Origin: Rhizorhabdus histidinilytica
GTDB taxonomy: Bacteria > Pseudomonadota > Alphaproteobacteria > Sphingomonadales > Sphingomonadaceae
DNA length: 64,000 nucleotides
Direction: 5' to 3'
Assembly: GCF_900167915.1 (NCBI RefSeq)
Contig: NZ_FUYM01000006.1
Span: forward strand, 271,135 to 335,134
Part shown: one piece after another, positions 16,358-25,230 of the stretch
How positions within the stretch are numbered: position 1 is the first letter of the stretch
Layout: the number at the start of each line of letters is the position of its first letter
The notes under the pieces: generated by a model
Databases searched by the model: none
The model's input: only the letters and a program-made list of their open reading frames with translations
Told to the model about the DNA's origin: nothing
Translations under genes and position numbers: made by a program

Positions 16358-17665
16358 CTACGCCCCCTCTATCTCCTCCAGGAAACGGCCGAGCCGCTGT
16401 TGCAGCCGGTCCGCGCCGACGCTCAGCGACCGCGCGATGTCGAGCACCGCGCCCGATCCGGCGGCGGCGTCGCTCGCGGTCGCGCTGATCTCGGCGGCCT
16501 GCTCGCGGATATGGGCATTGGCGCCCGCCGCGTCGCGGACGTTGGCGCTGATCATCGCGCCGGCCGCATGGTTGCGCGCGACGGTATCGTCGATCGTCGA
16601 GGCGAGGCCATCGAGCGCGACGATCGCCGCCTCGATCCCGGCCTGGCCGGCGGCGACCTCGCCCACCCCGCTGCGCACCCCCATGATCCGTCCGGCGACG
16701 TGCCGCGCCGCCTCGCGCGTCTGCTGGGCGAGCGCCTTGACCTCCGCTGCGACCACCGCGAAGCCGCGCCCGGCCTCGCCGGCATGCGCCGCCTCGATCG
16801 TCGCGTTGAGCGCAAGCAGGTTGATCCGCCGCGCGATCGTGTCGATCGTCTCGACCACCGCGCCGATCTCGCGCGCCGCGTCCTGGAGCTGGCGCGCCTT
16901 GATCCCGCCCTCCTCGACCAGCCCGCCGACCCGAGCGGTCGAGGCGCGCGCCTGGCCGACCTCGCGGCCGAGCGCCTCCAGCTGTTCGACCAGGCTATGC
17001 CCCTGGTCGGCGATCGCGCCCACATTGTCGGCCGCCTGCGCCGCCGCCGCCATCACCGACAGGCCCTTGGCGCCCGCATCGCCGGCGCGGTCGTTCATGG
17101 TCCGGGCGGCATCTTCCAACTGCGCCGAGGCTCCCGCCATCTCGCGCGACAGCAACGCGGCCTCGCCACGCATAGCCTCCGACGCCTGGCGGATCCGGCG
17201 CAGCCGCGCCGCGCGTCCGGCCGCCAGCGCCGCTTCGCGATCGGCCGCCAGGCGCAGCAGGTTGCGTCCGCTCACCACCCCGCGGAACCGGCCTTCGGCG
17301 GTCAGGATCACCGCATCATGCCCTTCCCCGCCCGAGATCAGCGCGAAGAGATGGCCGAGTCCCAAGCCGATATCGGCGACCGGCACCTGGCTGACGAAAC
17401 CGTCGAGCCGGCGGTAGAGGCTGTGGTTGCACAGCAGCGCATGGCCGAAGGGATTGAGTAGCAACCGGCGGACATCGCGTTCGAGCACCGCGCCGACCGG
17501 ACGATCGCCCTCGGCGACGACGGGCAGAACCTCCATCTCGGGCTGGTCGCGGAAACGCGCGATCACCTCGCGCAGATTCGCGGTCGCGGCGATCGTGTCG
17601 GTCGTCATCGCGGCCTCGATCGGATCGGGCCGGGCCGGTCGGGCAATCGCGTCTTGGCGGCTCAT
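16358..17665 (-). CDS. soluble chemoreceptor-like protein with CBS pair and MCP signalling domain
   Basis: 435 residues with no membrane helix. The N-terminal third (about 20-150) resembles a CBS pair ([20 protein letters not shown]... and [20 protein letters not shown]) with an insert [14 protein letters not shown] coiled coil follows, then a methyl-accepting signalling hairpin ([20 protein letters not shown], then [18 protein letters not shown]). CBS pairs bind adenine nucleotides, so it may report energy status (inference). AAGGAG precedes the ATG. No chemotaxis genes adjoin. Confidence 0.78.
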   Translation of the reverse strand: MSRQDAIARPARPDPIEAAMTTDTIAATANLREVIARFRDQPEMEVLPVVAEGDRPVGAVLERDVRRLLLNPFGHALLCNHSLYRRLDGFVSQVPVADIGLGLGHLFALISGGEGHDAVILTAEGRFRGVVSGRNLLRLAADREAALAAGRAARLRRIRQASEAMRGEAALLSREMAGASAQLEDAARTMNDRAGDAGAKGLSVMAAAAQAADNVGAIADQGHSLVEQLEALGREVGQARASTARVGGLVEEGGIKARQLQDAAREIGAVVETIDTIARRINLLALNATIEAAHAGEAGRGFAVVAAEVKALAQQTREAARHVAGRIMGVRSGVGEVAAGQAGIEAAIVALDGLASTIDDTVARNHAAGAMISANVRDAAGANAHIREQAAEISATASDAAAGSGAVLDIARSLSVGADRLQQRLGRFLEEIEGA

Positions 17666-17786
17666 CGTCGGGCTCCTTGCCCGGCGACGCCTAGCCCCCG
17701 CCCGGTAAATAGCGGGTAAGCATAGTGTGACAGATTGATGAAAGTTCGATGAAAATCAACGATTTACATCGAGCTTTGGTCGCCCC

Positions 17787-18413
17787 TCACCCCTGTGGGG
17801 GCAATGCCGCGTCTTCGGCCTTCTCGGTGGTCAGGCCGTGCTTCATCAGCATCGGCACATTGGCGAGCGCGAACAGGATCGTCGCCGGCATCGCTCCCCA
17901 CAGCTTGTAGCCGAGCCAGAACTCCATGCTGGTCGTGCGCCACACCGCCTCGTTGGCGATCGCCATCGCGACGAAGAACAGCGCCCAATTGCGGGTCAGC
18001 TTGGTCCAGCCGAGGTCGGACAGCCCGGGATAGGCCTGCCCCAGCACGAGCTTCAGCGTCGGCCGGTCGGTGAACAGGCCGAAGCCGAGGATCGCCGCGA
18101 CCATCAGATAATAGACGGTCGGCTTCATCTTGATGAAGGTCGCGTCGTGCAGCCAGACGGTGAGCCCGCCGAACACCAGCACCATCGCGCCCGAGAAGAG
18201 CAGCATCGCCGACACCCGCCGGACGGTGATCCACGACCCGACGATCGCGGCGAGCGTCGCCGCCATGAAGATGCCGGTCGACAGCACGATGTTCTTGGTC
18301 GCCCAATAGGCGACAAGATAGACGAGCAGCGGCCCGAGATCGATCGCCAGCTTCAGCCCGGCGGCGGGCTCGCGCTTCTCGGCGGGCGCTTTCACCGCGC
18401 GATCACCCGTCAC
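17787..18413 (-). CDS. yciB: septation protein A (YciB/IspZ family)
   Basis: 208 residues with about five membrane helices. It shows the YciB pattern: LKLAIDLGPLLVYLVAYW with TGIFMAATLA, then FGGLTVWLHDATFIKMKPT and the C-terminal FFVAMAIANEAVWR. The family is an inner-membrane protein linked to cell-envelope synthesis and septation. Translation most likely begins at GTG 18411-18413, whose GTGA overlaps the ftsY stop; a later start would truncate the first helix. It is last in the dapF-mtaB-ftsY-yciB run. Confidence 0.88.
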   Translation of the reverse strand: MTGDRAVKAPAEKREPAAGLKLAIDLGPLLVYLVAYWATKNIVLSTGIFMAATLAAIVGSWITVRRVSAMLLFSGAMVLVFGGLTVWLHDATFIKMKPTVYYLMVAAILGFGLFTDRPTLKLVLGQAYPGLSDLGWTKLTRNWALFFVAMAIANEAVWRTTSMEFWLGYKLWGAMPATILFALANVPMLMKHGLTTEKAEDAALPPQG

Positions 18414-19345
18414 TTGCCGATCCTCTCGACCCCGGCGATGGCGCGTGCCACCTCGGCCGGATCGAACGGTTTGAGGTCGTCGACCCCTTCGCCCAGGCCG
18501 ATCGCATGGACCGGCATGCCATAGCGCTCGGCCGCCGCGACCAGCACGCCGCCGCGCGCGGTGCCGTCCAGCTTGGTCATGATCAGGCCGGTCACGCCCG
18601 CGGTCTCCTTGAATATCTCGATCTGGCTCAGCGCATTCTGCCCCGTCGTCGCGTCGAGGACGAGCAGGACGTCGTGCGGCGCGGCCGGGTTGAGCCGGCC
18701 GAGCACCCTCCTGATCTTCGCCAGCTCGTCCATCAGGCCAGCCTTGTTCTGCAGACGACCGGCGGTGTCGACGATCAGCACGTCGATGCCCTTTTCGGTA
18801 CCCTGCTTGACCCCTTCGAACACCAGGCCGGCCGCATCGCCGCCCTCTTTCCCGCTGATGATCGGCACGCCGATCCGGTCGGCCCACACCTTGAGCTGGC
18901 CGATCGCGGCGGCGCGAAAGGTGTCGCCGGCGACCAGCATCACCGCATAGTCCTGCTCCTGCAGCAGGTGCGCGAGCTTGGCGATTGTCGTCGTCTTGCC
19001 CGATCCGTTGACGCCGATAACGAGGATCACCTGCGGGCGCGGGAAAGCCTCGATCTCGAGCGGCTTGGCGACCGGCGCCAGCACCTTCTCGATCTCCTGC
19101 GCGACGATCTCGCGCAGCGCGCGCTCGTCGAGACCCTTGTCGAACATCTCGCCCTTCAGCCGGGCGCGGATGCGCCCCGCCGTCGCGGGTCCCAGGTCGG
19201 AGGCGATCAGCGCCTCCTCGATCTCGTCGAGGGTCGCCTCGTCGAGCGCCGCCTTGCCGAACAGCCCGGTCAGATTCTCGCCGAGCCGGTCGGAGGTCTT
19301 GCGGAAGCCCCCGAACAGCTTCTCGTGCCAGCGCGCTTCGCTCAT
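18410..19345 (-). CDS. ftsY: signal recognition particle receptor FtsY
   Basis: 311 residues. The GTPase that docks SRP-ribosome complexes at the inner membrane. An N domain is followed by the NG GTPase with P-loop GVNGSGKTTT (111-120), DTAGRLQNK, TKLDGTARGG and the closing motif GLGEGVDDLKPF. The acidic A domain of E. coli FtsY is absent, as usual in alphaproteobacteria. Both ends overlap neighbours, with mtaB by ATGA and yciB by GTGA. Confidence 0.96.
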   Translation of the reverse strand: MSEARWHEKLFGGFRKTSDRLGENLTGLFGKAALDEATLDEIEEALIASDLGPATAGRIRARLKGEMFDKGLDERALREIVAQEIEKVLAPVAKPLEIEAFPRPQVILVIGVNGSGKTTTIAKLAHLLQEQDYAVMLVAGDTFRAAAIGQLKVWADRIGVPIISGKEGGDAAGLVFEGVKQGTEKGIDVLIVDTAGRLQNKAGLMDELAKIRRVLGRLNPAAPHDVLLVLDATTGQNALSQIEIFKETAGVTGLIMTKLDGTARGGVLVAAAERYGMPVHAIGLGEGVDDLKPFDPAEVARAIAGVERIGK

Positions 19346-20601
19346 GCCGTCTCGTCCGTCACTCTTCCGGTCAGGGCGCCGTCGTCGGCGCCGGTGATGA
19401 TGATGTCCGCGATCGCACCCGGCACGGGCGCGGTCCCTTCGAAACGCACCCGTGCGAAATTGGGCGCATGGCCCGCGCCGCCCCGCTCGGCGAGCACCGC
19501 CTGGCGGGTGCCGACGAGCGTTCGCAGCCAGCGGTCGCGGCGTGCCTCGGTCCGCGCGCGCAGCTCGGCGGCGCGGCGGCGCACGGTGGCGCGGTCGAGC
19601 TGCGGCATCCGCGCGGCGGGGGTGCCGGCGCGCGGCGAATAGGGAAAGACATGGCCGAAGACGATGTCGCAATCGTCGATCAGTGCGGCGCTGTTGGCGG
19701 CCATCGCATCGTCCTCGGTCGGGAAGCCGGCGATCAGGTCGGCGCCGATCGCGATGTCGGGCCGGGCTGCCTTGAGCCGCTCGACCATCGCCACCGCCTG
19801 GGCGCGGCTGTGGCGGCGCTTCATCCGCTTGAGGATCAGGTCGTCGCCGGCCTGCAGCGACAGGTGGACGTGCGGCATCATCCGCGCCTCCTGCGTCAAC
19901 AGCGCGAACAGCCGGTCGTCGATCTCGATCGAGTCGAGCGAGGAGAGGCGCAGCCGCCGCAGCCCCGGCACATGCGTCAGGATGCGCTCGACGAGCTGCC
20001 CGAGGCTCGGAGCGCCGGGCAGGTCGGGACCGTAGCTGGTCAGGTCGACCCCGGTCAGCACCACCTCGGCATGGCCGTCGTCGACCAGCGCCTTGATGCG
20101 GTCGATGACGATCCCCGCCGGAACCGAGCGGCTGTTGCCGCGGCCATAGGGGATCACGCAGAAGGTGCAGCGATGGTCGCAGCCATTCTGCACCTCGACG
20201 AAGGCGCGGGCGTGCGCGGCGAAGGCGGCGGCCATGTGCGGCGCGGTGTCGCGGACGGCCATGACATCCGAGACGTGGACGTCGGCGCGCGCGCCGCGAT
20301 CGAAGGCGAACAGTTCGGCCTGGCCCTTATCGGCATTGCCGATCACGCGGGCGACCTCGGGCATCGCCGCGAAGCTCGCCGGATCGGTCTGGGCGGCGCA
20401 GCCGGTGACGACGATCCGCGCCTCGGGCCGGCGCTTCGCCGCCTGGCGGATCGCCTTGCGCGCCTGCTTGACCGCCTCGGCGGTGACCGCGCAGCTGTTG
20501 ACGATCACCAGGTCGTCGGCGTCGGCCATCGCCGCGCGCATCGCCTCGCTCTCGGCGATGTTGAGCCGGCACCCCAATGTGATCAGCTCGGGACCGCTCA
20601 T
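19342..20601 (-). CDS. mtaB: tRNA t6A37 methylthiotransferase MtaB
   Basis: 419 residues. A radical-SAM enzyme that converts t6A to ms2t6A at position 37 of ANN-decoding tRNAs. The N-terminal UPF0004 cysteines (LGCRLN, VNSCAVT, VTGCAAQ) hold one 4Fe-4S cluster. The radical-SAM motif is CDHRCTFC (NGCDHRCTFCVIPYGRG), and a C-terminal TRAM-like region follows. E. coli-type MiaB is a relative, but LGCRLN and CAVTAEAVKQ favour MtaB. It overlaps dapF and ftsY by ATGA. Confidence 0.92.
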   Translation of the reverse strand: MSGPELITLGCRLNIAESEAMRAAMADADDLVIVNSCAVTAEAVKQARKAIRQAAKRRPEARIVVTGCAAQTDPASFAAMPEVARVIGNADKGQAELFAFDRGARADVHVSDVMAVRDTAPHMAAAFAAHARAFVEVQNGCDHRCTFCVIPYGRGNSRSVPAGIVIDRIKALVDDGHAEVVLTGVDLTSYGPDLPGAPSLGQLVERILTHVPGLRRLRLSSLDSIEIDDRLFALLTQEARMMPHVHLSLQAGDDLILKRMKRRHSRAQAVAMVERLKAARPDIAIGADLIAGFPTEDDAMAANSAALIDDCDIVFGHVFPYSPRAGTPAARMPQLDRATVRRRAAELRARTEARRDRWLRTLVGTRQAVLAERGGAGHAPNFARVRFEGTAPVPGAIADIIITGADDGALTGRVTDETA

Positions 20602-21422
20602 CCGCGGGCGTCGGCCCCGAAGGCGCTCAGGTCGGTCTCGGCGGTGAAGACATGGGTGGCGGGGCCGGTCATTATGATCGGCCGACCCGGCGCCCAGTCG
20701 ATCGTCAGCGGCCCGCCGGGCAGCGTCACCCGCACCGGCGAATCGACCAGCCCGGCGCGGATCGCCGACACCGCGGTCGCGCAGGCGCCGGTGCCGCAGG
20801 CGTCGGTCAGGCCGACGCCGCGCTCCCACACGCGCAGGCGGATGTTCGCGCGGTCGTCGACCGTGGCGACGTTGACGTTGATCCGCGCGGGGAACAGCGG
20901 ATCGGTCTCGATCTGCGGCCCGAGCCGGTCGAGCGCGACCGCGTCGGTCTCGGGTACGAAGAAGACGACGTGCGGATTGCCGACATTGGCGGCCATCGGC
21001 GCCTCGAGATCCTCCCAGGCGACTGGCATCGCGCGCGTATCCATCGCATAGGCGAGCGGGATCGCATCCCAGTCGAAGCGCGGCTCACCGAGTTCGACCG
21101 AGACCTGATCGCCGGCGCTGCGGCCTTCGAGCAGCCCCGCGACCGTCTCGATCCGCGCGCTGCCGCCGAGCAGGCTGACGACGCAACGGGTGGCGTTGCC
21201 GCACGCTTCGACCTCGCTGCCGTCGGCGTTGAATATCCGCATCCGCGCGTCGGCGACGGCGGACGGTTCGAGCAGGATGAGCTGGTCGCAGCCCACCCCG
21301 GTCTTGCGGTCGGCAAGCGCCCGCGCGCGCGCCGCGGTCATCTCGACCGGCGCGGTGACGCGCGCATCGATCACGACGAAATCATTGCCGAGACCGTGCA
21401 TCTTGTGAAAGCGGACCTGCAT
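20598..21422 (-). CDS. dapF: diaminopimelate epimerase
   Basis: 274 residues. Interconverts LL- and meso-diaminopimelate for lysine and peptidoglycan. It begins MQVRFHKMHGLGNDFVVID. The two catalytic cysteines are in the CGNATRC and DACGTGACA motifs. It heads a coupled operon with mtaB, ftsY and yciB. dapD, another step in the same pathway, lies at 38849-39673. Confidence 0.95.
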   Translation of the reverse strand: MQVRFHKMHGLGNDFVVIDARVTAPVEMTAARARALADRKTGVGCDQLILLEPSAVADARMRIFNADGSEVEACGNATRCVVSLLGGSARIETVAGLLEGRSAGDQVSVELGEPRFDWDAIPLAYAMDTRAMPVAWEDLEAPMAANVGNPHVVFFVPETDAVALDRLGPQIETDPLFPARINVNVATVDDRANIRLRVWERGVGLTDACGTGACATAVSAIRAGLVDSPVRVTLPGGPLTIDWAPGRPIIMTGPATHVFTAETDLSAFGADARG

Positions 21423-21477
21423 CGCCGCGCGACTTAAGGATTAGAAGGGCCCGAGTCCATAAGAGCCGCTGCCAAAT

Positions 21478-21605
21478 CCTCCCCGGCCCCGCCGGGGAGG
21501 GGGACCACCGCAGGGTGGTGGAGGGGTGCGCCGTGCAACGGCGCTGATCGCGCCGCCCCTCCACCGCTCCGCGGTCCCGCTCCCCCGCTGCGCGGGGGGG
21601 AGGAC
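21478..21605. repeat. mosaic inverted-repeat element, CCTCCCC type
   Basis: The ends are inverted copies (TCCTCCCCGGCCCC... and ...GGGGGGGAGGA). Internal hairpins include CCCCGGC/GCCGGGG and ACCACCG/GGTGGT, and GAGGGG/CCCCTC pair across the middle. It fills the gap between dapF and the GGDEF-EAL gene and belongs with the C/G-rich elements elsewhere in the window. Confidence 0.65.
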
Positions 21606-21611
21606 TTAGGG

Positions 21612-23255
21612 TCACGCCCGCTTGCGGCGGCGCTGGCGCATCGCGACCACCTCGCCGTCGCGGGCGATCGGGCTGGCGGCGGAGAGCAGGCCGCGTCCCG
21701 CGAGCAGGGCGCGGGTGGTGCGCGCCGGCGCGGGGCGGCCGAAATGCCAGCCCTGCCCCATGGTGCAGCCGATCGCGGTCAGCATCGCCGCGATCTCGCC
21801 GGTCTCGACGCCCTCCGCCAGAACCGGCACGTCGAGTCCCTGGGCGAGCGAGACGATCAGGCGGACCAGCGCCGCCGCTTCGGCGTCCTCGGTCATGCGA
21901 AGCACGAAGCTGCGGTCGATCTTGATCCGATCGAGCGGCAGGGTGCGCAAATGGGTCAGGCTCGAATAGCCGGTGCCGAAATCGTCGAGCGCGACGCGGA
22001 TGCGCTGGTTCTTCAGGCTGGCGACGATCGATGCGGCGAGGCCGAGATTCTCGAACAGCGCCGCCTCGGTGATCTCGACCTCGAGCCGCTCGGCCGGGAA
22101 GCTCGTCTCGGTCAACAGCTTGACGATCTTCTGGGCAAGCCAGGCGTCGCGCATCTGCGACGGGCTGATGTTGACGCTGAGCAGCAGCGACGGATCCCAG
22201 TGGCGCGCCTCCTCGATCCCGGCGCGCATCACCGACATCGACAGCTCGCCGATCAGGCCCGATTCCTCGGCGATCGGGATGAACGCCGCCGGCTCGATGA
22301 TGCCATGGTCGGGATGGTCCCAGCGCGCCAGCAGCTCGAAACCGGTCAGCGCGCCGGTGGCGAGGTCGATCTGCGGCTCGAACCAGGGGACGATGCGGCC
22401 CGAGGGGATGCCGGCGCGCAGGCCCAGCTCGATCTCGTTGCGCAGCTCCAGCTCGCGCTCCATGCTCGCGTCGAACCAGGCGCGCTGGTTCCGCCCTGCG
22501 CGCTTGGCGGCATAGAGCGCGATGTCCGACCGGCGCATCAGCGTGTCGACGGTACGGCAGCCCGCCTCGGTGCGGGCGATCCCCATCGACGCGCCGATCC
22601 GCGCCTCGACCCCGCCGATCAGGAAGGGCTCGGCGATCCGCGCGAGGATCGCGTCGGCGACATGGTCGACCGCCGCCGGCTGGTCGGGATCGAAGGCGAA
22701 GGCGCAGGCGAACTCGTCGCCGCCGAGCCGTGCCGCGAGCGCGTGCGGCGGAAGCGGCGCGACGATCGCGGCGGAAGCGGCGCGGAGAAGCTGGTCGCCG
22801 GCGAGGTGCCCGTGCAGATCGTTGACCGACTTGAAATGGTCGAGGTCGATCATCAGCATCGCCACCGGCCGGCGCTGGCCGAGCGACGTCTCGACCAGCC
22901 GCGCCCCGCTCTCGCCGAGCGCGCGGCGGTTGAGCAAGCCGGTCAGGGGGTCGCTGGTCGCCAGCTCGCTGGCCCGCGCTTCGGCGGCGCGGCGCAATGC
23001 CACCTCCTGCTTGAGCGCGCGATAGCGGCGCCAGCCGAGCAGGGTCAGCGCGACGTTGAGCAACAGCACCGAGATGGTCAGATTGTCGGTGACCGACAGC
23101 GCGCCTTGGACCGAACGCGCCACCGATCCGGCGACGGTGAAGGCCGAGGCGCAGACCAGCAACACCGCGGCGATCGTCACCCCGCCGGCCAGCCGGTCGC
23201 CATGATCGCGCGGCGGGCGCAGCGGCGGCCCCTCCTCGATCGTCTTGCCGCGCAT
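21612..23255 (-). CDS. membrane GGDEF-EAL cyclic-di-GMP protein
   Basis: 547 residues. Two hydrophobic segments (about 24-75) anchor it, followed by GGDEF (SDPLTGLLNRRA, IDLDHFKSVND, RLGGDEFACAF) and EAL (FELLAR, VNISPSQ, VEITEAAL, LDDFGTGYSSL, KIDRSF, LAEGVET). Both active sites are intact: GGDEF is canonical and the EAL motif appears as ELL, retaining its glutamate and metal ligands. No RxxD inhibitory site precedes GGDEF (ALAARLGGDEF). It could make or degrade c-di-GMP, and the net direction cannot be told. A short basic tail ends the protein. Confidence 0.92.
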   Translation of the reverse strand: MRGKTIEEGPPLRPPRDHGDRLAGGVTIAAVLLVCASAFTVAGSVARSVQGALSVTDNLTISVLLLNVALTLLGWRRYRALKQEVALRRAAEARASELATSDPLTGLLNRRALGESGARLVETSLGQRRPVAMLMIDLDHFKSVNDLHGHLAGDQLLRAASAAIVAPLPPHALAARLGGDEFACAFAFDPDQPAAVDHVADAILARIAEPFLIGGVEARIGASMGIARTEAGCRTVDTLMRRSDIALYAAKRAGRNQRAWFDASMERELELRNEIELGLRAGIPSGRIVPWFEPQIDLATGALTGFELLARWDHPDHGIIEPAAFIPIAEESGLIGELSMSVMRAGIEEARHWDPSLLLSVNISPSQMRDAWLAQKIVKLLTETSFPAERLEVEITEAALFENLGLAASIVASLKNQRIRVALDDFGTGYSSLTHLRTLPLDRIKIDRSFVLRMTEDAEAAALVRLIVSLAQGLDVPVLAEGVETGEIAAMLTAIGCTMGQGWHFGRPAPARTTRALLAGRGLLSAASPIARDGEVVAMRQRRRKRA

Positions 23256-23421
23256 CGCCTACTCCGGGGTCGGTTCCGAAACGGCGATTCTAGGCGCGCC
23301 AGGTTTCCAAGGATTTAACGCCGGCAGGCTTCATTGCCTTGCCGTAACGGAAGTGCGGATGGCAGGCCTGTAAACTCCTTACAACTTTTCTTGCGAAACG
23401 GTCCTGAATCTCACTGTCCGA

Positions 23422-23444
23422 CCCGATTTTCTGACAATATCGGG
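23422..23444. promoter_or_regulatory. inverted repeat upstream of isocitrate lyase
   Basis: CCCGAT/ATCGGG with an 11-bp spacer lies 64 bp before the aceA start. TTCTTGCGAAAC at about 23389-23400 resembles the TTTGC/GCAAA half-sites near the ScfR regulator. Either could be a control site; the 252-bp gap also holds the promoter of the divergent GGDEF-EAL gene. Confidence 0.3.
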
Positions 23445-23507
23445 CTGACTCCGGACCGGATTCGCGGTTGTTCGGGCACATAGCTTGTACAGCCCGAGGA
23501 AGTGACC

Positions 23508-25103
23508 ATGACCTATCAGGAAGAAATCGCGCAGGCCGAGCAGTTGATCCGCGGCCAGGGTTCGCCCTGGGCCGGCATCGGTGCCGAGGCGGTTGCCCGC
23601 ATGCGGCTGCAGAACCGCTTCCAGACCGGCCTCGACATCGCTCGCTACACGGCGAAGATCATGCGCGAGGACATGGCCGCCTATGATCTCGACCCGGCCA
23701 ACTACACCCAGTCGCTGGGCTGCTGGCACGGCTTCATCGGCCAGCAGAAGCTGATCTCGATCAAGAAGCATTTCGGCACCACCAAGCGCCGCTACCTCTA
23801 TCTGTCGGGCTGGATGGTCGCCGCGCTGCGCTCCGACTTCGGGCCGCTGCCCGACCAGTCGATGCACGAGAAGACCAGCGTGCCCGCGCTGATCGAGGAA
23901 CTCTACACCTTCCTGCGCCAGGCCGACGCGCGCGAGCTGGGCGGGCTGTTCCGCGATCTCGACAAGGCCCGCGAGAGCGGCAACCAGGTCGAGGAGCAGC
24001 GCCTGATCCACGCGATCGACAACCACCAGACCCATGTCGTGCCGATCATCGCCGACATCGATGCGGGCTTCGGCAATGCCGAGGCGACCTATCTGCTCGC
24101 CAAGAAGATGATCCAGGCCGGCGCCTGCGCGCTGCAGATCGAGAACCAGGTGTCCGACGAGAAGCAGTGCGGCCACCAGGATGGCAAGGTGACCGTGCCG
24201 CACGAGGACTTCCTCGCGAAGATCCGCGCCTGCCGCTATGCCTTCCTCGAACTGGGCATCAACGACGGCATCATCGTCGCCCGCACCGACTCGCTCGGCG
24301 CCGGCCTGACCAAGCAGATCGCCTATTCGGCCGAGCCGGGCGACATCGGCGACCAGTATAACAGCTTCCTCGATTGCGAGGAGATCACCGACGCCAGCAC
24401 GATCAACGGCGACGTGGTGATCAACCGCAACGGCAAGCTGATGCGTCCGAAGCGGCTGCGTTCGAACCTGTTCCAGTTCCGGGCCGGCACCGGGGCGGAT
24501 CGCTGCGTGCTCGACTGCATCACCTCGCTCCAGAACGGCGCCGACCTGCTGTGGATCGAGACCGAGAAGCCGCATATCGAGCAGATCGCCGGCATGGTCG
24601 ACCGCATCCGCGAGGTGATCCCGGACGCGAAGCTGGTCTACAACAACTCGCCGTCGTTCAACTGGACGCTCAACTTCCGCCAGCAGGTGTTCGACGCCTG
24701 GGCCGAAGCGGGCAAGGACGTGTCGGCCTATGACCGCGCCAAGCTGATGAGCGTCGATTATGACGGATCGGAGCTGGCGGCCGAGGCCGACGAGAAGATC
24801 CGCACCTTCCAGCGCGACGCGGCGAAGCGGGCGGGCATCTTCCACCACCTGATCACCCTGCCGACCTACCACACCGCGGCGCTGTCGACCGACAACCTCG
24901 CCAAGGAATATTTCGGCGAGGCGGGCATGCTCGGCTACGTCCTCAACGTGCAGCGCCAGGAGATCCGTCAGGGCATCGCCTGCGTGAAGCACCAGAACAT
25001 GGCCGGCTCCGACATCGGCGACGACCATAAGGACTATTTCGCCGGCGAGGCCGCGCTGAAGGCCGGCGGCGCGCACAACACGATGAACCAGTTCGCGGCC
25101 TGA
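23508..25103 (+). CDS. aceA: isocitrate lyase
   Basis: 531 residues. Cleaves isocitrate to succinate and glyoxylate, the first step of the glyoxylate shunt for growth on acetate and fatty acids. The catalytic motif is KQCGH at about 219-223. IIADIDAGFGN gives the metal-binding acidic residues, and NNSPSFNWT is conserved. It is the longer isoform seen in Pseudomonas (about 531 residues), not the 430-residue E. coli type. AGGAAG precedes ATG 23508; a GTG 6 bases upstream is too close to that site. Malate synthase is not adjacent. Confidence 0.96.
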   Translation: MTYQEEIAQAEQLIRGQGSPWAGIGAEAVARMRLQNRFQTGLDIARYTAKIMREDMAAYDLDPANYTQSLGCWHGFIGQQKLISIKKHFGTTKRRYLYLSGWMVAALRSDFGPLPDQSMHEKTSVPALIEELYTFLRQADARELGGLFRDLDKARESGNQVEEQRLIHAIDNHQTHVVPIIADIDAGFGNAEATYLLAKKMIQAGACALQIENQVSDEKQCGHQDGKVTVPHEDFLAKIRACRYAFLELGINDGIIVARTDSLGAGLTKQIAYSAEPGDIGDQYNSFLDCEEITDASTINGDVVINRNGKLMRPKRLRSNLFQFRAGTGADRCVLDCITSLQNGADLLWIETEKPHIEQIAGMVDRIREVIPDAKLVYNNSPSFNWTLNFRQQVFDAWAEAGKDVSAYDRAKLMSVDYDGSELAAEADEKIRTFQRDAAKRAGIFHHLITLPTYHTAALSTDNLAKEYFGEAGMLGYVLNVQRQEIRQGIACVKHQNMAGSDIGDDHKDYFAGEAALKAGGAHNTMNQFAA

Positions 25104-25129
25104 TCCGCACGAGGTTCGGAGAGGAAGGG

Positions 25130-25158
25130 AGGCCCGGGGCGAAAGCTCCGGGCCTTCT
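25130..25158 (+). terminator. Rho-independent terminator of aceA
   Basis: An 8-bp stem AGGCCCGG/CCGGGCCT is followed by TTCTTC. It begins 27 bp after the aceA stop and separates it from the CSS-EAL gene. Confidence 0.75.
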
Positions 25159-25230
25159 TCCGTCAGGAATGTCTTTGCCTAATCACCGCCATCGGCGTCA
25201 GGATGACCCCGACTCGGGACGGGGCAGCCG

